Notes: a model not told the origin generated them from the sequence alone. Counted from the first letter of the stretch, positions 10,616 through 22,634 are shown. The stretch is DNA of 64,000 bases from Ceratothoa steindachneri (GCA_963969495.1 OZ018331.1:150905264-150969263), one strand, 5' to 3'. Program-made: numbers and translations.

Positions 10616-12869
10616 CCACTAGTCCCAAGTCATTCCAGAACCTCTTTCTCAGCATTGCTTCTATCAGTACAATTTCACCCTTGTAAATCTCAAATTCACG
10701 CATACCGAAGCATTACATCAAGCCACTCCTCACCCAATTGCACCAACACACCTTTACCCTAACCACCCTGTCCTCGCCACTAGTCCCAAGTCATTCCAGA
10801 ACCTCTTTCTCAGCATTGCTTCTATCAGTACAATTTCACCCTTATAAATCTCAAATTCACGCATACCTAAGCATTACATCAAGCCACTCCTCACCCAATT
10901 GCACCAACACACCTGTACCCTAACCACCCTGTCCTCACCACTAGTCCCAAGTCATTCCAGAACCTCTTTCTCAGCATTGCTTCTATCAGTACAATTTCAC
11001 CCTTGTAAATCTCAAATTCACGCATACCGAAGCATTACATCAAGCCACTCCTCACCGAATTGCACCAACACACCTTTACCCTAACCACCCTGTCCTCACC
11101 ACTAGTCCCAAGTCATTCCAGAACCTCTTTCTCAGCATTGCTTCTATCAGTACAATTTCACCCTTGTAAATCTCAAATTCACGCACACCGAAGCATTACA
11201 TCAAGCCACTCCTCACCCAATTACACCAACCCACCTTTACCCTAACCACCCTGTCCTCACCACTAGTCCCAAGTCATTCCAGAACCTCTTTCTCAGCATT
11301 GCTTCTATCAGTACAATTTCACCCTTGTAAATCTCAAATTCACGCATACCGAAGCATTATATCAAGCCACTCCTCACCCAATTGCACCAACACACCTTTA
11401 CCTTAACCACCCTGTCCTCACCACTAGTGCCAAGTCATTCCAGAACCTCTTTCTCAGCATTGCTTCAATCAGTACAATTTCACCCTTGTAAATCTCAAAT
11501 TCACGCATACCGAAGCATTACATCAAGCCACTCCTCACCCAATTGCACCAACACACCTTTACCCTAACCACCCTGTCCTCACCACTAGTCCCAAGTCATT
11601 CCAGAACCTCTTTCTCAGCATTGCTTCTATCAGTACAATTTCAACCTTGTAAATCTCAAATTCACGCATACCGAAGCATTACATCAAGCCACTCCTCACC
11701 CAATTGCACCAACACACCTTTACCCTAACCATCATGTCCTCACCACTAGTCCAAAGTCATTCTAGAACCTCTTTCTCAGCATTGCTTCTATCAGTACAAT
11801 TTCACCCTTGTAAATCTCAAATTCACGCATACCGAAGCATTACATCAAGCCACTCCTCACCCAATTGCACCAACACACCTTTACCCTAACCACCCTGTCC
11901 TTACCACTAGTCCCAAGTCATACCAGAACCTCTTTCTCAGCATTGCTTCTATCAGTACAATTTCACCCTTGTAAATCTCAAATTCACGCATACCGAAGCA
12001 TTACATCAACTCACTCCTCACGCAATTGCACCAACACACCTTTACCCTAACCACCCTGTCCTTACCACTAGTCCCAAGTCATTCCAGAACCTCTTTCTCA
12101 GCATTGCTTCTATCAGTACAATTTCACCCTTGTAAATCTCAAATTCACGCATACCGAAGCATTACATCAAGCCACTCCTCACCCAATTGGACCAACACAC
12201 CTTTGCCCTAACTACCCTGTCCTCACCACTAGTTCCAAGTCATTCCAGAACCTCATTCTCAGCATTGCTTCTATCAGTATAATTTCACCCTTGTAAATCT
12301 CAAATTCACGCATACCGAAGCATTACATAAAGCCACTCCTCACCCAATTGCACCAATACACCTTTACCCTAACCACCCTGTCCTCACCAATAGTCCCATG
12401 TCATTCCAGAACCTCTTTCTCAGCATTGCTTCTATCAGTACAATTTCACCCTTGTAAATCTCAAATTCACGCATACCGAAGCATTACATCAAGCCACTCC
12501 TCACCCAATTGCACCAACACACCTGTACCCTAACCACCCTGTCCTCACCACTAGTCCCAAGTCATTCCAGAACCTCTTTCTCAGCATTGCTTCTATCAGT
12601 ACAATTTCACCCTTGTAAATCTCAAATTCACGCATACCGAAGCATTACATCAAGCCACTCCTTACCCAATTGCACCAACACACCTGTACCCTAACCACCC
12701 TGTCCTTACCACTAGTCCCAAGTCATTCCAGAACCTCTTTCTCAGCATTGCTTCTATCAGTACAATTTCACCCTTGTAAATCTCAAATTCACGCATACCG
12801 AAGCATTACATCAAGCCCCTCCTCACCCAATTGCACCACCAAACCTTTACCCTTACCACCCGGTCCTCC
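10616..12869 (+). repeat. 161-bp satellite array, 14 tandem units
   Basis: Units start at 'CCACTAGTCCCAAGTCATTCC' (10616, 10777, 10938 and so on every 161 bp to 12709), giving exactly fourteen monomers. They differ by only a few substitutions each. Because 161 is not a multiple of three, the frame shifts each unit, so each unit yields its own 61-codon open frame with no biological meaning. The first 5' flank (10540-10615) and the 3' flank (after 12870) are diverged partial matches. Each unit holds a SpeI hexamer (ACTAGT) and is C-rich on this strand. Near-identity implies recent expansion or homogenisation. Confidence 0.97.
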
Positions 12870-13314
12870 ACCTAATGTAACATTACTCACTCCATCCCAC
12901 ACAAACGCTTCATTTCCTTTCATGTTTGTCTCACATGAATTAGCATCTATAATTTGACTACTCTTCTCCTCTTTCACACATTTCATACTTCCACTCGATT
13001 CCGACATTGGCGCTAATTAACCGATTCGTCTCCATTCCTTCCGTTACTCTCGTCCCTTCCATTCCGTTCTTCTTAATTTCTTTAATCAGTCTCCCCTTTT
13101 CTTCTCTAAACATCTTGTCCAACTTTGTCGGCAAAGTTCGAATTTTGGAGCGCCCTCCCTGTCCCATTATTTAGACTTGCAATTGTGTTCATATTTTTTC
13201 ACTATCTTTCTTTTTCAGTTTATCCCACCTGTTTTCTATTTAGTCTTTATTTCTCCTCTTTCACTTCCTCATTCCCACCACGTTCGAGTAGTTCGCTCCC
13301 CCCTTCAGCACCCC
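12870..13314. other. flank of the satellite with a minus-strand coding-like stretch
   Basis: On the minus strand, 13167 to 12790 gives two overlapping open frames (69 and 72 codons) with a charged stretch 'MFREEKGRLIKEIKKNGME'. This looks like a retroelement ORF1 or coiled-coil remnant. The downstream part of the second frame runs into the first satellite monomer. I do not recognise the protein. Confidence 0.3.
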
Positions 13315-14639
13315 TGCCTTCAATCCCCCCGTAAGGGACACGGCAATTTGCCTTTCTGGCCACCGTGCTGACGGGACTCAGCGCCCCACCGGCCTCAGCT
13401 TAGTCTCTCCTTCTTTCGACAGCCTGGCGTTTTTACACTACTTCCTCACTTCCCCTACAACCTCTCCCACAACCTTCTCTGGTCGGCCTCTAATTTCACA
13501 GCGTAGATGCTGGCCAGCTTCCTCTCACCCAACTATCCCGGATCGGGGCTGAGGGGGGGGGGGCAACGTGCCGTCACTCTTGAGCTCCGTCTGGGGTGGG
13601 GGATTTTTAACAACCTGATCCATCCCCACCTTCATCTCCTTCACTTTCCCCTTTCTCCTTTCACTATCTATCTTTTTTTACACCGTGCCTAAGGTGGAGC
13701 CGCCATACAGATGGGCTGACAGGCTACTAGGCGGGAGGAGTGTCCTCAAATGGCGGCAACTAGTTCTACCAGCCCCGTACTCACCCCTCGCAGAGCGGGC
13801 TACTGCATGGTGGTGATGAGCGTGTGCGTCCCATGAATTACAAAAGGTCACCATGCCCAATGATGAGTCCATAAAAAAAACTTCTCTCCCTTTTCCATCA
13901 CCCGAGCCGCCTTCGGGCAGCTCTACTGAAAAAAATGGAGGTCCCCCATCCCTGTGTTCTCTCAGGGGAGCCTCCAAATTTCTTCTACCGGAGAGGAAGC
14001 TTAGTCCTCTCATTTGCCTACTGGTGCAGAGGACTCCCCCTCACCCCCTTCTCTTTCACTTTTTCCAGCGGCAGTCCCCCCTTTAATTTTCAAGGGGACT
14101 GGCGAGAAAGCAGGCAGGCCGACCATAATTGACTGCTCCTGGTTGGGGAAGCTCGATAGGGCCAACCCCATTAGGGGTACAAAGGACGCCAGGGGCCGTC
14201 GGCCCGTGCCCCTTAATATCCTGCAGGGGAGCAGCGTATCTACCCCCCTCTCTTCCTCGACGGATGCCGGTTCGCAGGCATTAGAAGATAAAAAAGAATC
14301 TCGAATGGGATCTGTGATGTGTTAGGGAGGAGGGATGGCCACATGGAGGCCCCCCATGAGATGGGCTTGGTCCCAAGGTGACCCAGCCTCAGATGGTAGG
14401 ACCTTACATGGGGTCGAACCTGGGCTCGGTGCCAAACACTTAACCCAAGTCCGCCTCTCTGCAAGGATCTCCTCAGACGACTCGGGCCCCCGAGGCTTTA
14501 CAAAAAGATGAAGGATCTCCTCTCCCGGTTGGTGCCCCCATGACAGCCAATACCTTCTCCATTTCAGAGAAGGATCTTGCCGAGGCACTTCCATCTGACC
14601 TAGGGGCTCCTACCGGCGGAGGAGAGTAACGGGTTCATT

Positions 14640-15780
14640 CCCTGCCCTCCTCTCATAAAAGGAAATGAACAAGAAAAAGACTAAGAAGACTCCGGGCTCG
14701 TCTCCCTCCGTGGGAGCCACGGAGACGGACGGGTCAGCTGCCGTTTCGGTAAGCGACCAAGCCAAAATCGGCACGTCCGGCCCCGTAGCTCCACTGAGTG
14801 GGTAGTCCCAGACGAAAACCAGAACTGCGTAGAGCGAAGCCTGGATAACGTCGAGGACCCTCATTCAGAGGCTACCTGGCGTTTTTGAGTTCGCTGGCTT
14901 CAAATGCGTCCTCGTTATTCGCTCGTGGTGGTAGCATGTTGGCTAAGGTCAACATGATCCATCACAAGAGAGCTCTAGCTAGTGTGATTGATAGAGAGCT
15001 GAAGGTGACCCGTTTCTCGGACGGCAAACTTTTGGCGAATGCGTTGAATTTCTCCCAGGCGGCCGTGATTAGTGCCCTTCGGACACGATGGCACACCTAT
15101 GAGTGTAACGCCGCACTCTACCATGAACTCCATGAAAGGAGTAGTTTATGCGAAGGATTCGTGGTCTACTCCATATATGACATCACTTTAAAGCTGACCG
15201 ACCATGGAGCGGTTAACGTTGAGCGTGTAATGAGAAAACTGAGGGGCCTCGAAACCCACCCCTACACTCTTCGTCACGTTCGATTGTGACAAGCTCCCTG
15301 AGTCGGTGCGTGCCGGTTGGTATCGCTATCGCGTGAAGGTATTCGGGTCACTGCCGCGGAGATGTTGCTAGTGCCACTGCTTTGGCCATATTAATCGCTC
15401 CTGTGGGGGTTACCCGAAGTCTGTGTAAGCTGCTCCAAGGCCGCACACGATAAGCTCAAATCGTGTGTGGCCAAGTGTGTCAATTGCGAGGCCGCACCCC
15501 GCTTCTTCGAAGCAATTTGGTGCGTATTACCTTGAGAAAGAAATCCTGGCCGTTCAGGCCCAGTATCGTCTCTCATTCCGCGTTGCTAAGGAATTGTTCC
15601 TGGCGTGCCCGGCTCTGCCTGGGACGTCCTATGCTTCAATGTTAAGAAAGACACCCTCTGCTCCTGGTCCTTCCATGCCTACGAGCACGGTCTTTTCAAA
15701 GCCCATTCGGAACCCTTCTGCGGTTTCTACCCACCCAGGGCGCTCCCCTAGTAAAGCTGGCGGCACAAAGTGATCACAAC
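14640..15780 (+). pseudogene. I-like LINE ORF1 (gag-like, zinc knuckle) pseudogene
   Basis: Readable parts include 'KVNMIHHKRALASVIDRELK' from about 14950, then the 'HVTFDCDKLPESVRAG'-type block and a CCHC knuckle 'CHCFGHINRSC' around 15366-15410. ORF1 proteins of I-like elements bind the element RNA and assemble RNPs. An in-frame TAG at 15369-15371 lies inside the knuckle, between its first two cysteines. The same TAG is present in the sister copy at 25404-25406. Further frameshifts occur before 15300 and after 15430. Confidence 0.75.
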
Positions 15781-16239
15781 CAGCCCCGGCTAAAACCAGG
15801 GCTCCCCTCCCTTCCCGCAGCATGACCGTTTCCCGTAAGGCGAAACGGCCGCTCTCCTCCACCGAGTAGCTAGATTCACAGGAGGCAACACCCCTGAAGA
15901 TGGTCACGAGGCCATCTTTCGGGGTTCCTAAGGCTGCCCCCCGAGAGCAGGACATCACTAACGGAGCTTCGGCTCCTATTCCCACACCCAGTGGTAGGCT
16001 GGGTTGCTTGAAGACATTGGATCCTCGAAAAGAGGGCCCCCCCCCCTACTCTGAAGCCACCCGCTTCCCTAAGGTTTCGAAGCGGAAGTATGAAAAGACT
16101 CGCATGGCGAGCCCAACCTCCCCCAATAAGCCCTCGAAGGTGACAGTGTCTTCAGCGCATTGTCCGGTCACCACGCCCAGTGTTCTGCTTCATGGAAGCG
16201 TACGGCCATTCCCGTGAGTGTCTTCTCTGAGCTTGGCCT

Positions 16240-16960
16240 GGAGGTCATATTCCTTCAATGGAATTGCAGCGGACTCCGGGCCAGCTGAGAGGAGCTGCGG
16301 AGGCTCGTCCTGTCCCATTCCCCGTTAGCTATCTTTTTACACGAGACCATGCTGGGCGCGTGCCCCTTGCCCACCCTCTCAGAATATAATGGTTTTGCGC
16401 CCCACCATCACGGGATAGGGGCTGGGCGGGAGGATGTGCGATTTACACCCGACATTGTGTCTCTATTCTTCTCTTTGCTTTAGATACCTCCTTTCAGGCA
16501 GTAGGTGTGCAGCTGTACCTTCATTGGAGGTATACTCCTATTTTAGCGTACATTCCACCGGCAGCCCACTTTGAAAAGGTGAACTTCTGCCGCGTCGTGG
16601 CACGGTTGCCAAGGCCTTTCCTCTTGCTCGGAGATCTGAACGGTAGACACCCCTTCTTGGGAGACTGATCGATTAATCCCAGACGTCAAATTCTTGCCGA
16701 ACTGATCGACGATCTGGAGATGGGTGTCCTAAATGTAGAGTTTACGAATCACTGCCGAGAACCGCTTCATTTTCATGCCACGATCTATCTTTATACCCTC
16801 CGGATGCACAGCCTGATTTTGATTGGGAGGTGGTCGATGACCTCCATGGTAGTGTTCACTTTCCCATTCAAATATCATTTTCTGGTCCGCTGCCGCCTGA
16901 GAGCCCGCCTTGGTTGTGCTTGGTGCGGGCGCGGTGGTCTGCATTTCAGGAAATGACTGA
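16240..16960 (+). pseudogene. I-like LINE APE endonuclease, broken
   Basis: 'FLQWNCSGLR' followed by 'EELRRLVLSHSPLAIFLHET' is the classic N-terminal start and catalytic-Glu block (HET) of an I/Jockey-group endonuclease. A downstream block near 16545-16680 matches the central YxPP and L(L/I)GDLN regions ('LLLGDLNGRHPFLGD' is readable across 16620-16668). Stops interrupt the frame at about 16287 and 16480. It sits between ORF1 and RT as expected. Confidence 0.75.
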
Positions 16961-17079
16961 TTTATCTATCTCAGTCGTGGAGTTTAGGTCGGTAGATGAG
17001 GCCGTTGATTTCTTCTACAACAACCTCATCGCACTAACCCTAACTACTATTCCTAGAACGTCTGGCCGTTTTTGCTCTA

Positions 17080-18040
17080 CGCCACGGTATTTTTCGATCT
17101 GGAGAAGGCCTATGATACCGCATGACGGTACGGTATCATGGAGACTCTTGATTCCGCGTACGGTTGGGCGGAGCCCTCTCCGGCCCAAAGGAGCAGGAAG
17201 AGGGTGTCCCGCAGGGAAGTGTCCTCAGTGTCACACTCTTTGCCCTGAGCATCAACGGCATCACCTCGGTGCTGCCGGAAGATGTTCTCGCTACGCTCTT
17301 AGTGGACGACCTTTCGATCTCTTTTGGCGCGGCCCAGATGCCAACTCTGGAGCGTCGACTCCAACAGGCATTGAACCGCGTCTCTCGCCTTCTGAAGCAC
17401 ACAGGTTTGAGTTTTCCTTGGCCAAGACTAAGGTGGTGAAATTCTGCCGCCATCCACGGCTCCACCCAAACCCAGACTTGTTTCTTAATGGGGTATGCCT
17501 GGAAGTGGTTGAATCGCACCGTTTCCTTGGTCTTGTATTTGACCGACGCCTCACCTGAGAGGTTCAAATTCGCAGCCTTAGGGTCTCTTGTACCCGCGCC
17601 ATGGATATTCTCCGTTGCGTGACGTTCAGCGCTTGGGGTGTTGATAGGGCTACTGCCTTACTTTTTTATCGATCCTCTGTTCGTTCGAAGCTCGACTACG
17701 GATGCAGTTTTATGCATCTGCAGCCGAGCGTGTGCTGCGGAAGGTGGACTCGATCCACCACGCCGGGCTTCGCTTGGCGACCGGTTCCTTCCGCACTTCC
17801 CCCATTGGGAGCCTGTTGGTCGATGCTGGGGAGATGCTACTTGCTCTTCGCCGCGTGCAGTGCATTACTCGCCCTTACGCGCGAGCCCGGCGTCTCCCTC
17901 AGTCGCCAACAGCTTTCACTGCATCCGCAGCTGATCTTGACGGTGCCTATGCCGCCGAGCGACGCCAGTCATACCCTAAGCCCTTTGGGTTTAGGGCCAG
18001 GAAACTCCTTCGAGAGCTAGGTATAGCTCTCGGGTTGTAG
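17080..18040 (+). pseudogene. I-like LINE reverse transcriptase, internally deleted
   Basis: Motif A reads 'FFDLEKAYDTA' near 17091-17125, the 'GVPQGSVLSVTLFALSIN' block (motif B) near 17202-17255, and the catalytic 'LVDDLSISF' (motif C, usual F/Y-x-DD) near 17300. The C-terminal thumb region ('HAGLRLATGSFRTSPIGSLL') follows. Compared with 38950-40150, the fingers upstream of motif A and the segment between A and B are shortened, and several frameshifts exist. It cannot produce a working RT. Confidence 0.85.
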
Positions 18041-18169
18041 CGCCCCTGGTTCTGCCCAGGGCGCCACCCTGGAAGCGACCTTTGACTATTTGTCGCCCCT
18101 TCTACTCCAAAAGCTTCTTCAACGCCGGGAGTATTGCGTTCGACCTTTTTGGAGCACAATTCCCCTCAC

Positions 18170-18935
18170 GCTGAAACTGTCCCAGTGTATACGGATGGCT
18201 CCAAGTCCCAAGTGGGGCTCGGTTTTCACGCCGTATCTGTTTGAAGTCTGCGGGGCTCTACCATGCGCTGCGTCTGTCTTCACGGCCGAGCTGGTAGCAA
18301 TACACCGCTCGGTGCGGGAGATAACGCGACGTGCACGGTTCGGACGGAGACCAGATTGTGATTTAAAGCTACTCACAAAGTGCCTTGAGTGCTCTCTTCA
18401 TTGGAATCTCCGCATCATCTGGTTCACGATATTCTTGACGCCACGGTTTTGGCGAGCCGGGCAGATGTCGAGATTATCTTCTGCTGGGTTCCTGGGCATG
18501 TAGGAATTGCTGGGAATGAGGGCGCCAAAGAGTCCGCGAAGACTGGGCGACCGGACCAGCGTTTCGCTCTTCCTCGTACCGATCACATAGCATGAATACG
18601 GGCAGCTCTCCGGTCTGCTTGGCAAAGAAGATGGGAGACAGTCGAGGGGAGCCTAAAATTGCGCCGTGACTGTTCCCATGGACATATTTCCCAATGCAGC
18701 GATTGACTCAGGTTGCTTTCTGTCGTTTCCGATTTGGACACACTCGCGTGACACACCGCCATTTGATGGAGCGCTTGCCTGCGCCCTACTGTAAAGTCTG
18801 CGTTGTGCCCCAAACTGTTCGGCACATTCTTGTTGAATGTCCCAGTGTGGGTGATCATCGCGCACGCTACCTGACGAGCGATATCGCTACCGCTTGTCCC
18901 TTATACTCGGGATGGGTTCGTGCACACTGACTTGT
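18170..18935 (+). pseudogene. I-like LINE RNase H and C-terminal zinc-finger pseudogene
   Basis: It is collinear with 40290-41080. The region of the YTDGS motif is at about 18187, 'TAELVAIHRSVREITR' near 18284, and 'CWVPGHVGIAGNEGAKES' near 18482-18535. A downstream C-x2-C...H-x4-C block with 'QTVRHILVECPS' is near 18790-18847. Frameshifts separate these pieces, so RNase H is dead here. Confidence 0.85.
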
Positions 18936-19124
18936 GGACTTTACATGACTTTTTGGAGGAGGCTTGCTTCCTCCACTTTATTTGACCGTTTGTTGTGGGC
19001 CGCATGTTCGTGCGCCGGGGAGTGGCGAGCCTACCCCCGACGCCGGAACTCGCTTCCTTCTTTTCTTTTTGCTTTGTTCTTTTTATATTTTTAGTTTGCA
19101 TTTGTCCTTTTTGATCGCTGTAGG

Positions 19125-19194
19125 CTGTGCCGAGTATGGCGATTGATGCCCAAGTGTCCAGTCGCCAAATGGGCTCGTAAAAAAAATAAAAAGA
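19125..19194 (+). other. conserved 3' terminus of the I-like LINE family
   Basis: 'GATGCCCAAGTGTCCAGTCG' then CCAAATGGGCTC and an A-rich tail. Related termini occur at 41318-41366, 53885-53912, 62200-62247 and, in reverse, at 9130-9173. CCCA and TGGG words can pair into a short hairpin, a likely RT recognition feature. That role is inference. Confidence 0.8.
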
Positions 19195-19677
19195 TGCCTT
19201 CAATCTCGCCTCCGGTCTCATCTTTGAGTTATTCATACACACGCACACACACACACACTGTTGTTCTGACACCGCGTATGAGCGCGGCACTGGCGAGTTT
19301 GCTCTAAACTCAAATCGTAACTTGGTGTGAGGAGAAGTGAAATATTTAGAAATTTTCGCTCTCATTTCCGGATGTAAAATAAAATTGCTCCAAAGTACGA
19401 AAATATTTCGCTCAGAAACCGGAAAGGATCGTTCACCATTTGCAGCGCGATGCTCGCCACGATCGAGTCGCAATTGCGTCCTGTGTTCTGCTCTATTGCC
19501 TCTTTTTTTCCCCCCCTTTGCCCGCCATCGGCTCCTGGCGAGGGAGGGGGTCGGCACCAGCCTCATCTTGGCCGCTCAGCCCCGTTCCATGTATGTAAGT
19601 GCCCAGGGTATTCTCACTTTTTTTTCACTTCCTTCCTTTACTCTGAAAGGTAAAGGGTCAATCTAAAAATAAATAAA

Positions 19678-19752
19678 CTTGGACGAGAATCGTACTAGAC
19701 GTGTCATTGAGATCAGTGGACGGCGGCTTATCCCACTCGGCCATTCCTCAGC
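19678..19752 (-). repeat. tRNA-derived head (SINE or tRNA pseudogene), Ser/Leu-like
   Basis: On the minus strand the segment begins GAGGAATGGCCGAGTGGGAT, which contains a good pol III box A, and ends with AGTACGATTCTCGTCC, a box B-like T-arm. It is followed by an A/T-rich tail. The anticodon region is not clean and the acceptor stem does not pair well, so this is a tRNA-derived SINE head or a pseudogene and not a functional tRNA. Confidence 0.5.
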
Positions 19753-20224
19753 CGAAAAATCAGAGCTTTTAAAACGCTCTTTTGCCCCAGGAACGGAAGC
19801 AGGATTGGGAGAGTTGTGCGGCCTCCCATTCCCTTGTCCATCAAGTCCCTGAAAGGCTAAGTACCTACTTTCCACTCCTTTTCACTTCTCCTAACTTTAC
19901 ACCCCTCCATAAAACAACGACCCGCTCAACACCAGCAGGACGCTCTTTTCTCTCCTCTCTTTCATCCATAATACCACACGACACCAGTATATTCGGTTGT
20001 GACCCCCATCCCCCCACTACCACCAACTTACATATTCCAGGTTACTTCTCATGATAGCTCTTTCACTCTCCATGCATATTTTCCCAACCTCACAACCATA
20101 CGCCTCTTCACCCCTAAACACATCCCAAATTCCCTCCTATTTGATGGCACGAGTCCCCGAGCAATAGTTATGTACCTGTCGACCATTTCCCGCTAATCTC
20201 ACCTCATTAGTCCGTTGCGCCATT

Positions 20225-20935
20225 ATTATTTTGGGGCTCAAAGATGAGCCACGTTCAGGACGACGACCAGTGAGAATTCGATCGAGCCCCGTTCAGGAGG
20301 ACCAGTGGGAATTCGATCAAGATCTTTAAAAAAATAACAATGGAAGAAAATCCGATTGTAATTGTTGAACAATTGAGTGAAAAACTACATTCAAACCATT
20401 CCATTGTGCATCGTCGCGTGGGGCAATGGGTTCCTCAGCACCTGTCAGAGGTGGTACACTTGCAACAAAGAATCAACATCTGTTCAACTCTCGTTTCTCG
20501 ACTAAAGAGTGAACCATTTTGGAGTGGGATCGTTACCGGAGACCAGAAGAGGGTTGTGTACAATAATACTAAACATTCTACACAATTGATTAGTCATGGG
20601 TAAAGATCATTACCCTAGCCGAAACAGGAGCCTAATCCACGAGAGATACCCCCCCCCCCCCTAAAAGCTTTGCATTTTCGATTGCCAACTAATGGGTCGT
20701 CCTCCACACTCACCCGAATTAGCCTTCTCAGATTACTATCACTTTAGAAGTTTAGAGAATCAACTGAAGAGAATGAAGATGTCAACATATGAATAGGTTG
20801 AAACAACCTTACCCAACTTTTAAACAAACTCAAACGGTTTTTACACACATGGTATTGTGAAGTTAGTAGAAAGGTGGAGAGTAGTAGTAGAAGCTGGTGC
20901 AAGTGAGATCGCATAATAAATTAGTGAATACATAT
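20225..20935 (+). pseudogene. mariner-family transposase pseudogene
   Basis: Recognisable from the linker 'DEPRSGRRPVR' (20250) through the second helix-turn-helix region 'ENPIVIVEQLSEKLHSNHSI' (20348), the 'WVPQHLSE' WVPHEL-type motif (20430), 'LVSRLKSEPFWSGIVTGDQK' (first catalytic Asp region, VTGDEK type) and the C-terminal 'DYHFFRSLENQL' and 'ERWRVVVEAG' blocks. The segment carrying HDNARPH and part of the core is deleted around 20620-20690. Frameshifts and stops abound. It differs from the families at 29 kb and 50 kb. Confidence 0.8.
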
Positions 20936-21289
20936 TTTTTATAAATTTAAATAACATCAAAAAGTTGTTTGATTTCGATTCATAAAATAATCATAAACAT
21001 AAAAAAACGGCCGCATTACCTATGAGATACCGTAATAATTACTCTCTTTTTTTTTTTAGAAAAATCTCTTTGAAGTTTTCGATTTCCGAATCCCCACCTT
21101 TTACTGCATCGTCCCCAAAATGCCTAAATGTATTTCCATCAACATCTTCCGTAACTTTTGCCACAGGAGATCCTCAATTTACAAAACACTTGTACGGTAA
21201 CCTACAGATAGAAACTACCTCTAGGTAATGGTTGGGCAAATTTGGATGAATAAAACGAAGGTTGTCAGCAAATAAGCAATTTATTAGAA

Positions 21290-22060
21290 AAATTGAAGTG
21301 TCCAAAATTATCGGAACAAGAGCGGAACAAATTTCTGTTGAAATATAACGATTCAATCACGAGTGGAAAACATTTGTACAATTAATAATAATTATTTAGT
21401 GCGGAGGCCTTTATTCTCGATGGTGCTTCGACATCTCCTATCACAGGAAAGAACCAACTGTGGACACACTTGCGCAGTCATCTTGACGAATTTCTCAGAG
21501 TTCTAGAACTGTTTTGGAATCCCTCGCTTTAGATCTCTCTTCGAGTCTCTTCCAAACATTTTCAATAGGATTCAGGTCTGGATTCTGCGACAGCCAGTTC
21601 ATAACAGTGATGTGTTCGTGGTCCAGGAAACTCTTCCCCCGACGTTATCCTATATGAAAATTGCAAGTTGAACTTCAGAGGCTCGCAGATGGGACAAAGC
21701 ATGCCGTCGTAGCAATTATTTGTACTTTTGCGCATTCCCCATTGTACCATGACACTTCTTCCCCCAAACTTCCCATATTTGTGGGTTCAATTACCAGATA
21801 CTCTTTCACCTACTCTGCGACGAACGAACCTCGTACTATCGGATCCAAACGAATGTTACTTATATTCGTCACGGAAGTGGACTTGGCTCCATCGGTCATC
21901 CCTTCATGTAACCTGCTCAGTAACCTGCATGGCGAGCCTTCCCTTTATTCAGACTGATCAATGGCCTGACCGTGGGCTCACGTCGGCTGGAGTAAGGCAC
22001 TCTTGACGCACAGTCTGCCTGGATACATTGATGCCTAAAGATTCACTAGTCTCTCGAGAA
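21290..22060 (-). pseudogene. Tc1-like transposase fragment
   Basis: On the minus strand near 21605-21480 the peptide 'NWLSQNPDLNPIENVWKRLE' is the diagnostic C-terminal block of Tc1 transposases, with the catalytic Asp/Glu neighbourhood W(P)xxSPDLNPIE. Upstream (21650-21980) only scattered coding similarity remains. GTGTCCAAAATTATCGG at about 21299 resembles a Tc1-type terminal inverted repeat, giving a possible 3' end. The opposite terminus was not found. Confidence 0.7.
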
Positions 22061-22283
22061 ACTAGTGTAGACCCCTTGAAACGCTACTTGTTTACAATTT
22101 AGGTAATAGCTCGGTTGTCCCGTGCCTACCGGTTGATTTACCAGCCTTACTTAAACCCATTTTTTCATAGGTTGACAGAATATTCTGAATTACCCTTTTG
22201 AAACGCTTCGTCGCAAATAAATGAGGAAAAGTATCGCTTCACCTGCATTGGCGTAAATTTCTGACCTGCCCCGACGTTTGTGT

Positions 22284-22358
22284 GTTGCTCCCGCATGGGA
22301 ACCGAACCTATGTCTCCAGACGTGGAGATCCACCGTCTTTTATCTACTAGGAAGCGAC
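22284..22358 (-). repeat. tRNA-derived head (SINE or tRNA pseudogene)
   Basis: The minus strand reads CGCTTCCTAGTAGATAA (box A-like), then a GGATCTCCACGTCTGGAG stem, then ATAGGTTCGGTTCCCAT, a good box B/T-arm. Overall spacing is that of a tRNA. Acceptor-stem pairing is imperfect, which favours a SINE head or pseudogene. Confidence 0.45.
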
Positions 22359-22634
22359 GGATCCCAATCTTTGCGCATTTTTTCTACCCATTGATACTAC
22401 AATTCCATACACCGTGAAGAGCTCTACATCCAATCGCTTCGTCACCCATTTCATACTTTACTTCTTCACTCGTGCTTTCGTCTGAAACAATTTGCAAACT
22501 CCACCTTCACAGAAAAAAACACGGCGCTAAAATCTTTTGCGAAGTTCGAATCCATTATTTCCAGATTTCGGCCGATTATAATTATGTTAGGATTACATCC
22601 TTACATATGATCAAACTCCAACTGTACTGTTTGA

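Larger units (their letters stand above)
13326..19194 (+). mobile_element. I-like non-LTR retrotransposon, both ends present, with 11-bp target duplication
   Basis: TGCCTTCAATC is found at 13315-13325 and again at 19195-19205, exactly flanking an element that starts at the CCCCCGTAAGGGACAC end and finishes in an A-rich tail. Inside, in order, are an untranslated leader, a gag-like ORF1 with a zinc knuckle, an APE endonuclease, RT, RNase H, a C-terminal zinc finger, and a conserved tail. Length is about 5.87 kb. All frames are broken, and the RT N-terminal motifs are deleted relative to the copy at 38.95 kb. It is a full-span but dead copy. Confidence 0.9.

Noticed and set aside
10616..12869. 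CRISPR-like array
   Set aside because: The repeats are continuous 161-bp units without unique spacers, and the genome is eukaryotic.
10738..12957. Series of 61-codon frames with almost the same sequence
   Set aside because: They are produced by the 161-bp satellite. The period is not a multiple of three and there is no protein family match.
13678..14013. 111-codon minus-strand frame in the I-like leader
   Set aside because: No similarity in the matching part of the second copy (23.8-24.1 kb) in that frame, so it is a chance frame in GC-rich leader sequence.
18901..19566. 221-codon minus-strand frame
   Set aside because: It lies across the 3' UTR and tail of the I-like LINE and its flank on the opposite strand, with no domain and no conservation in other copies.
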